The position numbers and the translations under genes are program-made. Under the pieces are notes generated by a model. It had not been told where the DNA came from, made no database searches, and was given only the letters and a program-made list of their open reading frames with translations. Shown one piece after another: positions 54,429-61,803 of a DNA stretch of 64,000 nucleotides. Within the stretch, counting starts at the first letter, position 1; each line of letters starts with the position of its first letter. Source of the stretch: Polyangiaceae bacterium (GTDB taxonomy: Bacteria > Myxococcota_A > Polyangia > Polyangiales > Polyangiaceae); the NCBI GenBank assembly GCA_025936045.1, contig JAICUB010000011.1, positions 91,942-155,941 on the forward strand, read 5' to 3'.

Positions 54429-55970
54429 ATGAGCCCGACGACCGGAACGAAGCTGCCGCCGCATGTGCCGAACTCCCCGACGGTGCTGATCGTCGGCGCC
54501 GGCCCGACCGGTCTGGTACTCGCGTGCGAGCTCGCTCGGCGCGGCGTAACTTTCCGCCTGATCGAGGCTGCCGTCGGCCCCCAGCCGGGCTCGCGCGGCA
54601 AGGGCGTCCAGCCGCGTACGCTCGAGGTATTCGGCGATCTTGGCGTCGTCGACCGCGTGCTGGCCAACGGCCGGATGGCGATGCCGATTCGTTCGACCGC
54701 GCCCGACGGCACAGTGACGCTAGGCGGCGCCGAGCCCGAAGAGCTGAGGAACCGACCCGACATCCCCTATACGACGAGCTTGATCACGCCCGAATGGCGA
54801 GTCGAGGAAGCGCTGAGGCTACGGCTGACCGAGCTTGGCGGCGCGGTCGAGTTCGGCACCTTGCTCCGGAGCTTCGAGCAGTCGGACGAGGGCGTGTCGG
54901 CGCTGGTCGTCGCGGGCGGTGCGACCCAAACGATCCGCGCGTCTTGGCTCGTCGGCTGCGACGGCGGCCACAGCGTCGTGCGCAAGCAGGCGGGGATCAT
55001 CTTCGAGGGTGAGACCCGCGACGAGGTGCGGATGATCGTCGCGGACGCTGAGGTGGACGGCCTCGCTCGCGACGCGTGGCACATGTGGCGACATCGCGAG
55101 GGGTTCGTGAGCCTGTGTCCGCTGCCCTCGACCAACACCTTCCAATACGGGGCCAGCATCACGCCGGATCAGGCCCCCGATCTCAGTCTCGCTAATCTGC
55201 AGGCCATCCTTGAAGCGCGGGTCGGCCGTACCGACGTCCGGCTCCACGAACCGGAGTGGTCGTCGCTGTGGCGCGCCAATATCCGCCTCGCCGACCGCTA
55301 TCGTGAAGGTCGCGTGTTCCTCGCAGGCGACGCGGCCCATATCCACTCGCCTGCCGGCGGCCAGGGAATGAACACCGGCATCCAAGACGCGTACAATCTC
55401 GGCTGGAAGCTCGCGGCCGTCGCGAAGGGCGCCTCGCCTGCACTGCTCGACAGCTACGAGGCTGAGCGGCGCGCGGTTGCGACCAGGGTGCTCGCGCTGT
55501 CGAACGCGCGACTCGAGCAGGTGCTCAAAGAGAAGAGCATTCCCAACCGTCGCGACGCGAGCACCCTCCAGCTCGACGTCAACTATCGCGGCTCTGCCTT
55601 GGCACGCGACGACCGCGACGAGACTTCCGAGCTTCGCGCCGGCGACCGCGCCCCCGATGCGACCAAACTGATGACCATGGACGGCGAACGCCGGTTATTC
55701 GAGCTGACGCGCGGCGGCGGCTTCACCTTGTTGGACTTTGGAGGCGATCTGCGTCTGCGCGCGTCCTCGTCGTTCGAGCTCCGGACCCTTCGCGTCGTCG
55801 CGCAGCCGACCTGCCACGGCGACCTTGCCGACACCGCAGGCCATCTTGCTCGCTCCTATGGTGCGACCGGCGGCACCCTCGTGCTGATCCGTCCTGACGG
55901 CTACATCGCCCTCATCTCCGACACCGGAGATGTCTCGGCCGTATCGGGCTATCTCTCCGCGCTCGGCTGA
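54429..55970 (+). CDS. FAD-dependent aromatic monooxygenase (group A flavoprotein)
   Basis: 513 residues. The FAD-binding Rossmann motif is VLIVGAGPTGLVLACELARRG (read as GAGPTG near 23-28), the DG motif is GCDGGHSVVR (near 182), and the GD motif is GRVFLAGDAAHIHSPAGGQGMN (GDAAH near 305). A thioredoxin-like C-terminal domain follows. Relatives hydroxylate aromatic compounds or inactivate antibiotics such as rifampicin or tetracyclines; which applies here is unknown. It is the only rightward full-length gene in the left part of the array. Confidence 0.88.
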   Translation: MSPTTGTKLPPHVPNSPTVLIVGAGPTGLVLACELARRGVTFRLIEAAVGPQPGSRGKGVQPRTLEVFGDLGVVDRVLANGRMAMPIRSTAPDGTVTLGGAEPEELRNRPDIPYTTSLITPEWRVEEALRLRLTELGGAVEFGTLLRSFEQSDEGVSALVVAGGATQTIRASWLVGCDGGHSVVRKQAGIIFEGETRDEVRMIVADAEVDGLARDAWHMWRHREGFVSLCPLPSTNTFQYGASITPDQAPDLSLANLQAILEARVGRTDVRLHEPEWSSLWRANIRLADRYREGRVFLAGDAAHIHSPAGGQGMNTGIQDAYNLGWKLAAVAKGASPALLDSYEAERRAVATRVLALSNARLEQVLKEKSIPNRRDASTLQLDVNYRGSALARDDRDETSELRAGDRAPDATKLMTMDGERRLFELTRGGGFTLLDFGGDLRLRASSSFELRTLRVVAQPTCHGDLADTAGHLARSYGATGGTLVLIRPDGYIALISDTGDVSAVSGYLSALG

Positions 55971-56049
55971 TCGGCTGCTGGTCAGCGCGCTCGCGAACCG
56001 TTCCGACTCCGAGTGCCACGCACATCCGGCGATGCGTCGCATGGCGTGC

Positions 56050-56101
56050 GCATGACGCACCAGGTTTCAGCTGCGCAGTCTGCTGCAAACCGGAGTTAGA
56101 T
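56050..56101 (-). repeat. Short attC site
   Basis: 52 bp. The right core GTTAGAT (56095-56101) and inner arms (CCAGGTTTCAGCTGC / CTGCTGCAAACCGG) are intact, but the central stem is collapsed and the left core (GCATGAC) is degenerate. Confidence 0.7.
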
Positions 56102-56146
56102 GGCGCTCGTCGGGACGCGGCCGCATGGTTGCGGTACACTTTCCAA

Positions 56147-56313
56147 GTGAGCGATTTTCGCTTCAAGCAGCCCGAAAACTTGGCTGTCTTCGTATGCAAC
56201 ATACGTGCGGCTGCGTGGAATGCCGGTCCTTCGCGTCGCACACGAAGAGGATGGCGATTGGCAGTTCCTTTGCGGTGGTGAGCACGCCAACGACCGGGAT
56301 GACGGATGGCTCA
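56147..56313 (+). pseudogene. Broken small cassette gene
   Basis: From GTG 56147 the reading gives FRFKQPENLAVFVC; after a one-base frame change it continues GMPVLRVAHEEDGDWQFLCGGEH and then stops resembling protein where an IS21 end begins near 56314. The motifs recall a family of short bacterial proteins of unknown function. Both frameshifted and truncated. Confidence 0.5.
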
Positions 56314-56669
56314 CGCCCGCCTTCTCCGCTCGCGACGCCGTCTTCGACACCACGCCCACGCTCACCCCGAGCGCTCGCGCCGCCTCTCGTGCCGACAGTC
56401 CTTGCTGTCCTCGCAGCCGCAAAATTTCTCGAATCTTCCTCATCGGCAGTCGCTCCGTCGCCATCCAGGGGCCTCCTTCGAGACCCCTGGTCGCAGAGCC
56501 GACCCGCCCGCGTCATCCCTCGCTCCCCACCGTGTTCACGATGGCCGATTTCAGCGTTCACGATGCCCGAAACGGGCGTTCACGATGGCCGATCTCGGTG
56601 TTCACGCTGCCGCGATTTAAGCGTTCACGATGCTCCGATCCCGCTGTTCACGATCGGGCGATTTCCGCA
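56314..56669 (-). mobile_element. IS21-family remnant: left end plus istA N-terminus
   Basis: Minus-strand ATG 56464 begins an IstA helix-turn-helix (MATERLPMRKIREILRLRGQ, then LSAREAARALGVSVGVVSK), which ends after about 50 residues at 56314. Upstream are six regularly spaced GTTCACG repeats and a terminus reading TGCGGAAAT at 56669. The rest of istA and all of istB are gone. It interrupted the small cassette gene on its left. Confidence 0.75.
56534..56652 (-). repeat. Six GTTCACG repeats of the IS21 end
   Basis: GTTCACG starts at 56534, 56556, 56578, 56600, 56623 and 56646, a spacing of 22-23 bp (two helical turns). These are probably the transposase-binding sites of the IS21 left end. Confidence 0.75.
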
Positions 56670-56696
56670 CGACGTCATGCAGAGTGTCTCCCGTCC

Positions 56697-56771
56697 GTCC
56701 AACGTACCAGGTTTCAGCTGCGCGATGCGAGCATCAGCGAGCAACGCCTCTGCTGCAAACCGGAGTTAGCC
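56697..56771 (-). repeat. attC site
   Basis: 75 bp. Left core GTCCAAC (56697-56703), right core GTTAGCC (56765-56771), subfamily with ACCAGGTTTCAGCTGC. The stop codon of the nucleotidyltransferase gene lies in the right core. Confidence 0.88.
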
Positions 56772-57323
56772 CGCGAGCGTCTTGGTGCGCAGCCATTCGG
56801 CGCGCAGACCGAGTTCGTTGACCCAGCGCTCAACGTAGGTCTGATCCAAGGAGGGGCCTTGGAGTCGAACGATACCCGCTGCGTCTTCGAGCTGCCGGTC
56901 GGATCCGCCGAGCTTCGCCCACTCCAGTTTCGCGATTAGAACGTCCTCCGCCGAGGCTACAGGAAAGCTCAGACCGTCCAGATCCTGGACGCGCCTCCGG
57001 CCGAGCTCCTGTCGACTGAAATCACGATCTTTGACGACGATGAAGTCAATCTTCCATCCAGTCGAAAAGTCGATGACGTTGAACTGGCTTCGACGCGAGA
57101 GTGCATCGAAGGCCGCTTCCGAGCTCACGTAGTAGTCGGTATCCGGCAGCAGCTTGAGCAACGTGACCAGCTGTTTCCCCGTTGGAGCCAGGACGATATC
57201 GATGTCTTGCGTTGCGCGAGGAGTTCCGTGCAGCGAGCTCGCGTAGGAGCCGGTGAGCATGTATTCAACACCGGTTGCGTCCAGAACACGGCTGATTCGC
57301 GCCAGGAGTTCGCGAACGCTCAC
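56766..57323 (-). CDS. Nucleotidyltransferase-fold (AbiEii/MNT-like) protein
   Basis: 185 residues, GTG start. The nucleotidyltransferase signature GSYASSLHGTPRATQDIDIVL contains GS followed by DID at 39-41, then a helical C-terminus (DVLIAKLEWAKLG). Toxin-type or resistance nucleotidyltransferases share this fold. It overlaps the upstream small gene as GTGA, so the two form a pair. Its TAA stop is supplied by the attC core. Toxin activity is an inference from gene pairing. Confidence 0.78.
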   Translation of the reverse strand: MSVRELLARISRVLDATGVEYMLTGSYASSLHGTPRATQDIDIVLAPTGKQLVTLLKLLPDTDYYVSSEAAFDALSRRSQFNVIDFSTGWKIDFIVVKDRDFSRQELGRRRVQDLDGLSFPVASAEDVLIAKLEWAKLGGSDRQLEDAAGIVRLQGPSLDQTYVERWVNELGLRAEWLRTKTLAG

Positions 57324-57541
57324 GGATTGGGAACCTCGAGCCTGTACAGCGCCCTAAGGAACTCGCGGCGCAAGTCCGGTTCGGAAAGGTCTGGTCGGCG
57401 ACTACGCAGGCCGTTTCGCGCGAGCTCACGCGCGAATTCGCTCATCTCGGTCGCGACACGAAAACGCCCCGCATTTCCGAGGCGGCGCTGAGCGTCGAGC
57501 TGAACGGCAGCTGCATCGGGGCGCGTATCGAGCGTCGGCAC
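57320..57541 (-). CDS. Small partner of the nucleotidyltransferase (possible antitoxin)
   Basis: 73 residues, GTG start, highly charged, mostly helical, ending DLRREFLRALYRLEVPNP. Short proteins with such an ending are often found directly upstream of nucleotidyltransferase genes of this type. Coupled to the next gene by GTGA. An antitoxin or adaptor role is likely but not shown. Confidence 0.68.
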   Translation of the reverse strand: MPTLDTRPDAAAVQLDAQRRLGNAGRFRVATEMSEFARELARNGLRSRRPDLSEPDLRREFLRALYRLEVPNP

Positions 57542-57623
57542 TCGCCAAAGCTAGCACAACCGTCGAACCCACCGAAGCCGCTAGCGGCAGCGCGACGACG
57601 AAGCCTCTCGGCGGAATAAGTCG

Positions 57624-57699
57624 GTCCAACGTACCAGGGCTAAGCTGCGCGGGTCGAGCGCCAAGCGAGATCCGCGTCTGCTTCAACCCGGAGTTAGGC
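57624..57699 (-). repeat. attC site (second subfamily)
   Basis: 76 bp. Left core GTCCAAC (57624-57630), right core GTTAGGC (57693-57699). The inner arms are ACCAGGGCTAAGCTGC and GCTTCAACCCGG, unlike the majority type. Confidence 0.87.
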
Positions 57700-57741
57700 G
57701 GCCGCCGCTCGGCTACTAGCCAGAAAGGCTCACTTGCGCGC

Positions 57742-58053
57742 TCAACGCTCCTCCGGCGGAATGTGCTCGACACGCTTGATGTGGGAGGCGATGTCGTCCA
57801 GATCGTAGGAGAGGTGCACGCGTTTGCTGGAGGGCGGGCGCTTGGCGACCGACAAACCTGGCCGCCACTCGGTTGCCGGGCGAATCGGCCTAGGCACGAA
57901 GCAGCCGCCGCAATTGGGGCAGACATTGTGTAGCTTGGTTCCGACGCAGTCGGCGCAAAACGTGCACTCGTAGCTGCAGATCCGCGCTTCTGTAGCAGCC
58001 GGCTGCAGATCCCTGTCGCAGTACTCGCAGTTCGGCCGAAGTTCGAGGGCCAT
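57742..58053 (-). CDS. DUF1272 zinc-binding protein
   Basis: 103 residues. The Cys pattern is family-typical: ELRPNCEYCDRDL, ICSYECTFCADC, HNVCPNCGG, then VPRPIRPATEWRPG. Widespread small protein of unknown function, probably zinc-binding. Its attC lies 42 bp beyond the stop. Confidence 0.88.
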   Translation of the reverse strand: MALELRPNCEYCDRDLQPAATEARICSYECTFCADCVGTKLHNVCPNCGGCFVPRPIRPATEWRPGLSVAKRPPSSKRVHLSYDLDDIASHIKRVEHIPPEER

Positions 58054-58151
58054 CTTCTCTTTCCTTTCCTGTTGGCGTCGCTGAGCAAACCGTAGAAGTT
58101 TAGTCAGTCAAGCTTTCGGACGAATCGATAAGTGACACGTACGCGTGCACG

Positions 58152-58286
58152 TCACCGATGAATCCTGAAGGCACCCCCCGCATACTGATGGTGCTTGCGC
58201 ACCCGAGCGTCATCTAAAACGTCGTGTGCCCACCAGTTGCGTCGTAGATCAATCCAGGCTTGCGCCAACGCTTCAGCATCCGCCAT
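58152..58286 (-). pseudogene. Truncated gene fragment in the DUF1272 cassette
   Basis: 44 codons from ATG 58286: MADAEALAQAWIDLRRN followed by WWAHDVL, then unrelated sequence and TGA. The start resembles the N-terminus of larger proteins with a WWA-x-E motif. It suggests that an older cassette lost its 3' part and attC, fusing with the DUF1272 cassette. Confidence 0.45.
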
Positions 58287-58304
58287 CACGTTCTCCCACG
58301 GTCT

Positions 58305-58379
58305 GCCTAACGTACCAGGTTTCAGCTGCGCCGGCCAAGCGGAAGCGAGGTCGGCGTCTGCTGCAAACCGGAGTTAGCC
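58305..58379 (-). repeat. attC site
   Basis: 75 bp. Left core GCCTAAC (58305-58311), right core GTTAGCC (58373-58379), majority subfamily. Supplies the stop of the HAD gene. Confidence 0.9.
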
Positions 58380-59072
58380 AGCTCCTCGACAGACCTGCGT
58401 CGAATCGTACAAGCGTCGCAAGCTTGACCAATCCCGGACCAGCGTCACCGCGGTCGGCACTGGCGAGGCTGGATGGGCTGAAAGCCAGATCGGCTGCAAG
58501 CCTGCTGCTTGAGCCCCAACGATGTCCTCCGACAGCGTGTCGCCAACAAACCACGATCGAGTGGCCTGCACACCCAATCGGTCCAGCGCTGCCTCGAAGA
58601 TCGCGGGATGGGGCTTGCGCAGGCCGAAGTCTGCGCTCGAGATAACGAAGCGGAAGTAGTCCAATAGGCTGTGACGCTTGAGTTCCGCAGCGAGGGCCCG
58701 AGCAGAGAACGCGGCGTTGCTGACGGCCGCGACAGGAATTCGATCTGCTCGCAAATGAGCGAGGACGTCGCCGACGTCATTCCGGGGAGCGAGTTCGACG
58801 ACGCTTCGCCAAAGTGCATCCTCGAGATCGTCGAGCGTCAAGGTGGCCACCGACACACGCGCCAAGAGCCAGCTGGCAAGTGCTACCTCGCGATGCGACT
58901 GGTGGTGCTCGGCACGCACGCGGCTGAATTCCAAGGAGAGGTCGTCGGCGAATTGAGCATCCGGTAGAACGGCACGGAAAGCACCCTTCAAGTCGAACCA
59001 GCGCTCCTCGAGAATCGTTCCACCGATGTCGAAGATCACGGCCGCAGGTCGATCCAGGGAGACGACTGTCAT
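58374..59072 (-). CDS. HAD-superfamily phosphatase (HAD-IA)
   Basis: 232 residues. HAD motifs: VIFDIGGT (nucleophile Asp near 14), AVSNAAF (motif II Ser), LRKPHPAIF (motif III Lys) and GDTLSEDIVGA (motif IV). The second Asp of DxD is replaced by Gly (DIGGT), as in some HAD-IA members, so the general acid is missing. Small-molecule substrate unknown. The TAA stop is inside the attC core. Confidence 0.85.
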   Translation of the reverse strand: MTVVSLDRPAAVIFDIGGTILEERWFDLKGAFRAVLPDAQFADDLSLEFSRVRAEHHQSHREVALASWLLARVSVATLTLDDLEDALWRSVVELAPRNDVGDVLAHLRADRIPVAAVSNAAFSARALAAELKRHSLLDYFRFVISSADFGLRKPHPAIFEAALDRLGVQATRSWFVGDTLSEDIVGAQAAGLQPIWLSAHPASPVPTAVTLVRDWSSLRRLYDSTQVCRGAG

Positions 59073-59088
59073 GCGAGTCAGCGAGTCC

Positions 59089-59162
59089 GCCTAACAGACC
59101 AGGGCTAAGCTGCGCGGGTCGAGCGCCGCGAGATCCGCGTCTGCTTCAGCCCGCAGTTAGGC
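59089..59162 (-). repeat. attC site (second subfamily)
   Basis: 74 bp. Left core GCCTAAC (59089-59095), right core GTTAGGC (59156-59162), inner arm AGGGCTAAGCTGC. Confidence 0.87.
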
Positions 59163-59211
59163 GGCGTTCGCACCACGGTCCCTCCCGCGAGTTTGACGCG
59201 CGGTCCGGCGA

Positions 59212-59671
59212 CTACGTGTCGGGAAGCGCCGCCCGCCAATCCAACCCAAGACGAGTACAGACGTCCCGCAACCCGTCTGCGCACCAGTCGTTCCAGATCC
59301 GATCTGGATTTGCCACCACAACGCTAACGTCCAACCGAGTTCGTCGCTCAGGGCGCCGACATCCGAACCGAGCTCCGCGAGGCGTTGCCGAATCAAGGCA
59401 ACAATGTCCATTGGTGTCACGGCCTTAAGAGGAATAACAACCTGCTCATCGGTGAGCAACGCGCGAGCCGAAACGCCTAAGAGGCCGGCAAGCACGCAAA
59501 CCTGCCGAAGCGATAACGCTGTGAGGACCTCATCGTCGCCGCCTCTAGGTCTCGATAGGACTCGAGACCAATGCCCAGCCGCGCGGCGACATCCACCCGT
59601 TTAAGCCCGAGGCGCTCCCGCGCTTCAGCGATGCGGTTGTCCCGTCGGCAGCCGGGGCGCAGGAACCTCAA
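59212..59671 (-). pseudogene. Frameshifted XRE-type HTH regulator
   Basis: Three frames are needed to read one protein. NRIAEARERLGL and VAARLGIGLESYRDLEA (HTH) come first; a one-base shift gives DDEVLTALSLRQVCVLAGL; near GELGW a second shift gives WNDWCADGLRDVC and WRAALPDT before TAG 59214. The pieces are clearly homologous in order, so this is a doubly frameshifted gene (or contains sequencing errors). It overlaps the LRR gene end. Confidence 0.6.
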
Positions 59672-60053
59672 TGGAGCATCGAGGCAGGCACAGGCGGAGC
59701 TGCGCGATGTCAGCGCGGCTGATACCTCCGCAGAACGATAGATCGAGCCATTTCAGTCGGCCAAGGCTGCCAAGCGTCTGCAGCCCGCGTCCCGTGATGC
59801 CCGAGCTCCACTCAAGATCTAGCGCCTCCAAATGGTGAAGGCGTGCAATGTGAGCCAACCCGACATCCGTGATGAGGGACGTGCCGCCGTGTAGAAGAAC
59901 ACGAAGCTCCAGGAGTCGCGCAACCGCGGCTGCCATCTGGTCATCAAGTCTCGCGACCAGCACCGCGATCGTGTCGAGTGGGAGCTGACGCACCGCTTCG
60001 ACGCTCTCGACTGACGAGGCCTCTCTCATCAATTTCGCGAGGTCGTCCTCCAC
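59625..60053 (-). CDS. Leucine-rich-repeat protein
   Basis: 142 residues, GTG start. A charged helical N-terminus (about 1-55) is followed by LRR units of the Cys-containing type: LITDVGLAHIARLHHLEALDL, GLQTLGSLGRLKWLDLSFCG (each about 24 residues). These are protein-binding scaffolds. The stop overlaps the broken regulator gene; both share one cassette. Confidence 0.65.
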   Translation of the reverse strand: MEDDLAKLMREASSVESVEAVRQLPLDTIAVLVARLDDQMAAAVARLLELRVLLHGGTSLITDVGLAHIARLHHLEALDLEWSSGITGRGLQTLGSLGRLKWLDLSFCGGISRADIAQLRLCLPRCSIEVPAPRLPTGQPHR

Positions 60054-60057
60054 GTCC

Positions 60058-60132
60058 GCCTAACGTACCACGTTTCAGCTACGCCGGCCGAGCGATAGCG
60101 CGACCGGCGTCTGCTGCAAACCGGAGTTAGCC
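60058..60132 (-). repeat. attC site
   Basis: 75 bp. Left core GCCTAAC (60058-60064), right core GTTAGCC (60126-60132). One change (ACCACG) in the usual ACCAGG. Supplies the stop of the next gene. Confidence 0.9.
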
Positions 60133-60924
60133 AGCATCCGCCAAAGGGAGATCAAGGAGGTTCCGAAACTCCGGCTGAGCAAGGAGCCACGCTGCGTTGC
60201 GACGGCGTCCCGCGGCGGCGCGTGCGCCGGGGTGGTGCAAACAAGCCAGCAGCATTGGGTGTTCTCGCCCGTTGGATCTGAGGGTCACGCGGTTTGCGTG
60301 ATGATAGGTTCTCGACGTGGGCAGTCCGGCAGGAATGTACGATTCCACGGCAAACGACGCCTGACCACAAAACTTGGGATGAAGCGATCGCCAATGCGAC
60401 TCCCAAAGCGCACGACCGAAAACGACTATGAGATGTGGGAGAACGTTTGACCTGGCCATGAGGTCAAGTTCCCTCCGCCAGATTGCGTCAGCCTCGGCCA
60501 GTCTCGCCTCTGGAATCGACGGTGACCTCTTGTAGGTATCGGTTGTATAAACTTTAAGGGCGTTCGTAGCAAAGAGAGAACGCTTGGTGTCCGGGCTGAG
60601 ATCACACGTCAATCCTCGCCAAGCGCCACCGGCGGCGACCGATGCTGCTAGCTCAGTGGTCTCGCTAAACGCGTCGTTGTAAAATCGATGTGTGTCCGCT
60701 TTGGGCCCGCAGCCGGCGCCGGCCCACCATCGTCGAAACCACGGCTGCACGCGATGGATCGGTTCCGGCCAATCACCGTCGGAAACGTACGCGTTGAAGC
60801 CAATGACGACCACGCGAAAGTCGGTTCGACGGGATTCGAGGAAGGCGTCGCCGATAAAGGGCAAGATGTGCCGAGACCCACAGGACGCATACAGCTCGGA
60901 AACGTCGTCTTGGAGTCCTGTCAT
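60127..60924 (-). CDS. Cassette protein of unknown function, possibly uracil-DNA-glycosylase-like
   Basis: 265 residues from ATG 60922-60924. VVVIGFNAYVSDGDWPEP (about 38-55) resembles motif 1 of the UDG superfamily, RFYNDAF adds an aromatic element, and CLHHPGAR near 236 resembles the C-terminal H-P motif. The middle has VVFGRALWESHW. The resemblance is only at motif level, so the function is open. The TAA stop lies in the attC core. Confidence 0.62.
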   Translation of the reverse strand: MTGLQDDVSELYASCGSRHILPFIGDAFLESRRTDFRVVVIGFNAYVSDGDWPEPIHRVQPWFRRWWAGAGCGPKADTHRFYNDAFSETTELAASVAAGGAWRGLTCDLSPDTKRSLFATNALKVYTTDTYKRSPSIPEARLAEADAIWRRELDLMARSNVLPHLIVVFGRALWESHWRSLHPKFCGQASFAVESYIPAGLPTSRTYHHANRVTLRSNGREHPMLLACLHHPGARAAAGRRRNAAWLLAQPEFRNLLDLPLADAG

Positions 60925-60945
60925 TGGAACAATGCTACCTCGCCT

Positions 60946-61020
60946 GCCTAACGTACCAGGTTTCAGCTGCGCCGGCCGAGCGATAGCGCGATCGGCGTCT
61001 GCTGCAAACTGGAGTTAGGC
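60946..61020 (-). repeat. attC site
   Basis: 75 bp. Left core GCCTAAC (60946-60952), right core GTTAGGC (61014-61020), majority subfamily; the cores are perfect inverted repeats. Confidence 0.92.
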
Positions 61021-61033
61021 ACGGCTTGCGGCA

Positions 61034-61049
61034 ATGTCAGTTCTGACAT
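61034..61049 (+). promoter_or_regulatory. Perfect palindromic operator of the toxin-antitoxin module
   Basis: ATGTCAG-TT-CTGACAT, 7-base arms and a 2-base centre, 12 bp before the toxin start. Position fits autoregulation by the downstream HTH antitoxin. Confidence 0.65.
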
Positions 61050-61061
61050 ATCCTGCAGCAT

Positions 61062-61409
61062 GTGTCCCCTCGGCACAAGCCGCTCGTCTGGCTCGGCGGC
61101 GAGGTTAAGACCCCGCCGCTATCGTCTGGCGCTCGCGTCGAGGCCGGCTTCCTCCTCCGGCAGCTCCAAGCAGGCACTGGCCTATCCCTGCCCCACTCAA
61201 GGCCCATGCCCTCGATCGGGCCCCGTTGCCATGAGCTCCGCATCCAGGACGAGACCCGAACCTGGCGCATCGTCTACCGCATTGACCGGGACGCGATTGT
61301 GATCTTGGAGGTTTTCGCAAAGACGTCTCAGTCAACACCCAAGCCGACCATTGAGCTCTGCAAGCAAAGGCTCCGTCGGTACGAAGAGGCAAGCAAAGGA
61401 AAGCTCTGA
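61062..61409 (+). CDS. higB: HigB/Gp49-like toxin
   Basis: 115 residues, GTG start. The pattern LVWLGGEVKTPPLS, ARVEAGFLLRQLQAG, HELRIQDETRTWRIVYRI and VILEVFAKTSQSTP matches phage Gp49-like/RelE-type mRNA interferases, which cut mRNA on ribosomes. The toxin-first order and the 1-base TGATG overlap with the HTH gene are typical of HigBA. It faces right, against the other cassette genes. Confidence 0.82.
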   Translation: MSPRHKPLVWLGGEVKTPPLSSGARVEAGFLLRQLQAGTGLSLPHSRPMPSIGPRCHELRIQDETRTWRIVYRIDRDAIVILEVFAKTSQSTPKPTIELCKQRLRRYEEASKGKL

Positions 61410-61741
61410 TGGAACGAAGCAAACGGAAGCGTCTCGAACGGGCCGGCTGGCGCGTAGGCTCCGCTTCGACCTTTCTCGGTCTGACTCTCATCGAGGAGCA
61501 CCTCGTCGACATGAAGCTCACGTTGGGTGCTCGCCTCCGAAAGGTGCGCGAGCAGGGACACCTCACGCAGACGGAACTCGCCAAGCGCATGGGCTCAAGC
61601 CAATCTCGTGTGGCCAAGATGGAGGCCGGTGACCCCGCCGTCTCCCTCGACCTACTTGTCCAAGGGCTCCTGGCTGCTGGTGCGACCCGTCGCGATATCG
61701 CCGCTGCCCTCGCCTCACGCAAGAAGGTCGCCAGCGCGTAA
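61409..61741 (+). CDS. higA: HigA-like XRE antitoxin
   Basis: 110 residues. A basic N-terminus is followed by an XRE helix-turn-helix: LGARLRKVREQGHLTQTELA, then KRMGSSQSRVAKMEAGDPAVSLDLL. It would neutralise the toxin and repress the pair through the upstream palindrome. The stop is 13 bp before the next attC. Confidence 0.85.
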   Translation: MERSKRKRLERAGWRVGSASTFLGLTLIEEHLVDMKLTLGARLRKVREQGHLTQTELAKRMGSSQSRVAKMEAGDPAVSLDLLVQGLLAAGATRRDIAAALASRKKVASA

Positions 61742-61754
61742 CCTCGGGGCGGGT

Positions 61755-61803
61755 GCCTAACGTACCAGGGCTAAGCTGCGCGGGTCGAGCGTCAGCGAGA
61801 TCG
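61755..61803 (-). repeat. attC half site (second subfamily)
   Basis: Left core GCCTAAC (61755-61761) and ACCAGGGCTAAGCTGC are present, but the right half is replaced from about 61803 by the IS21-derived segment. Confidence 0.75.
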
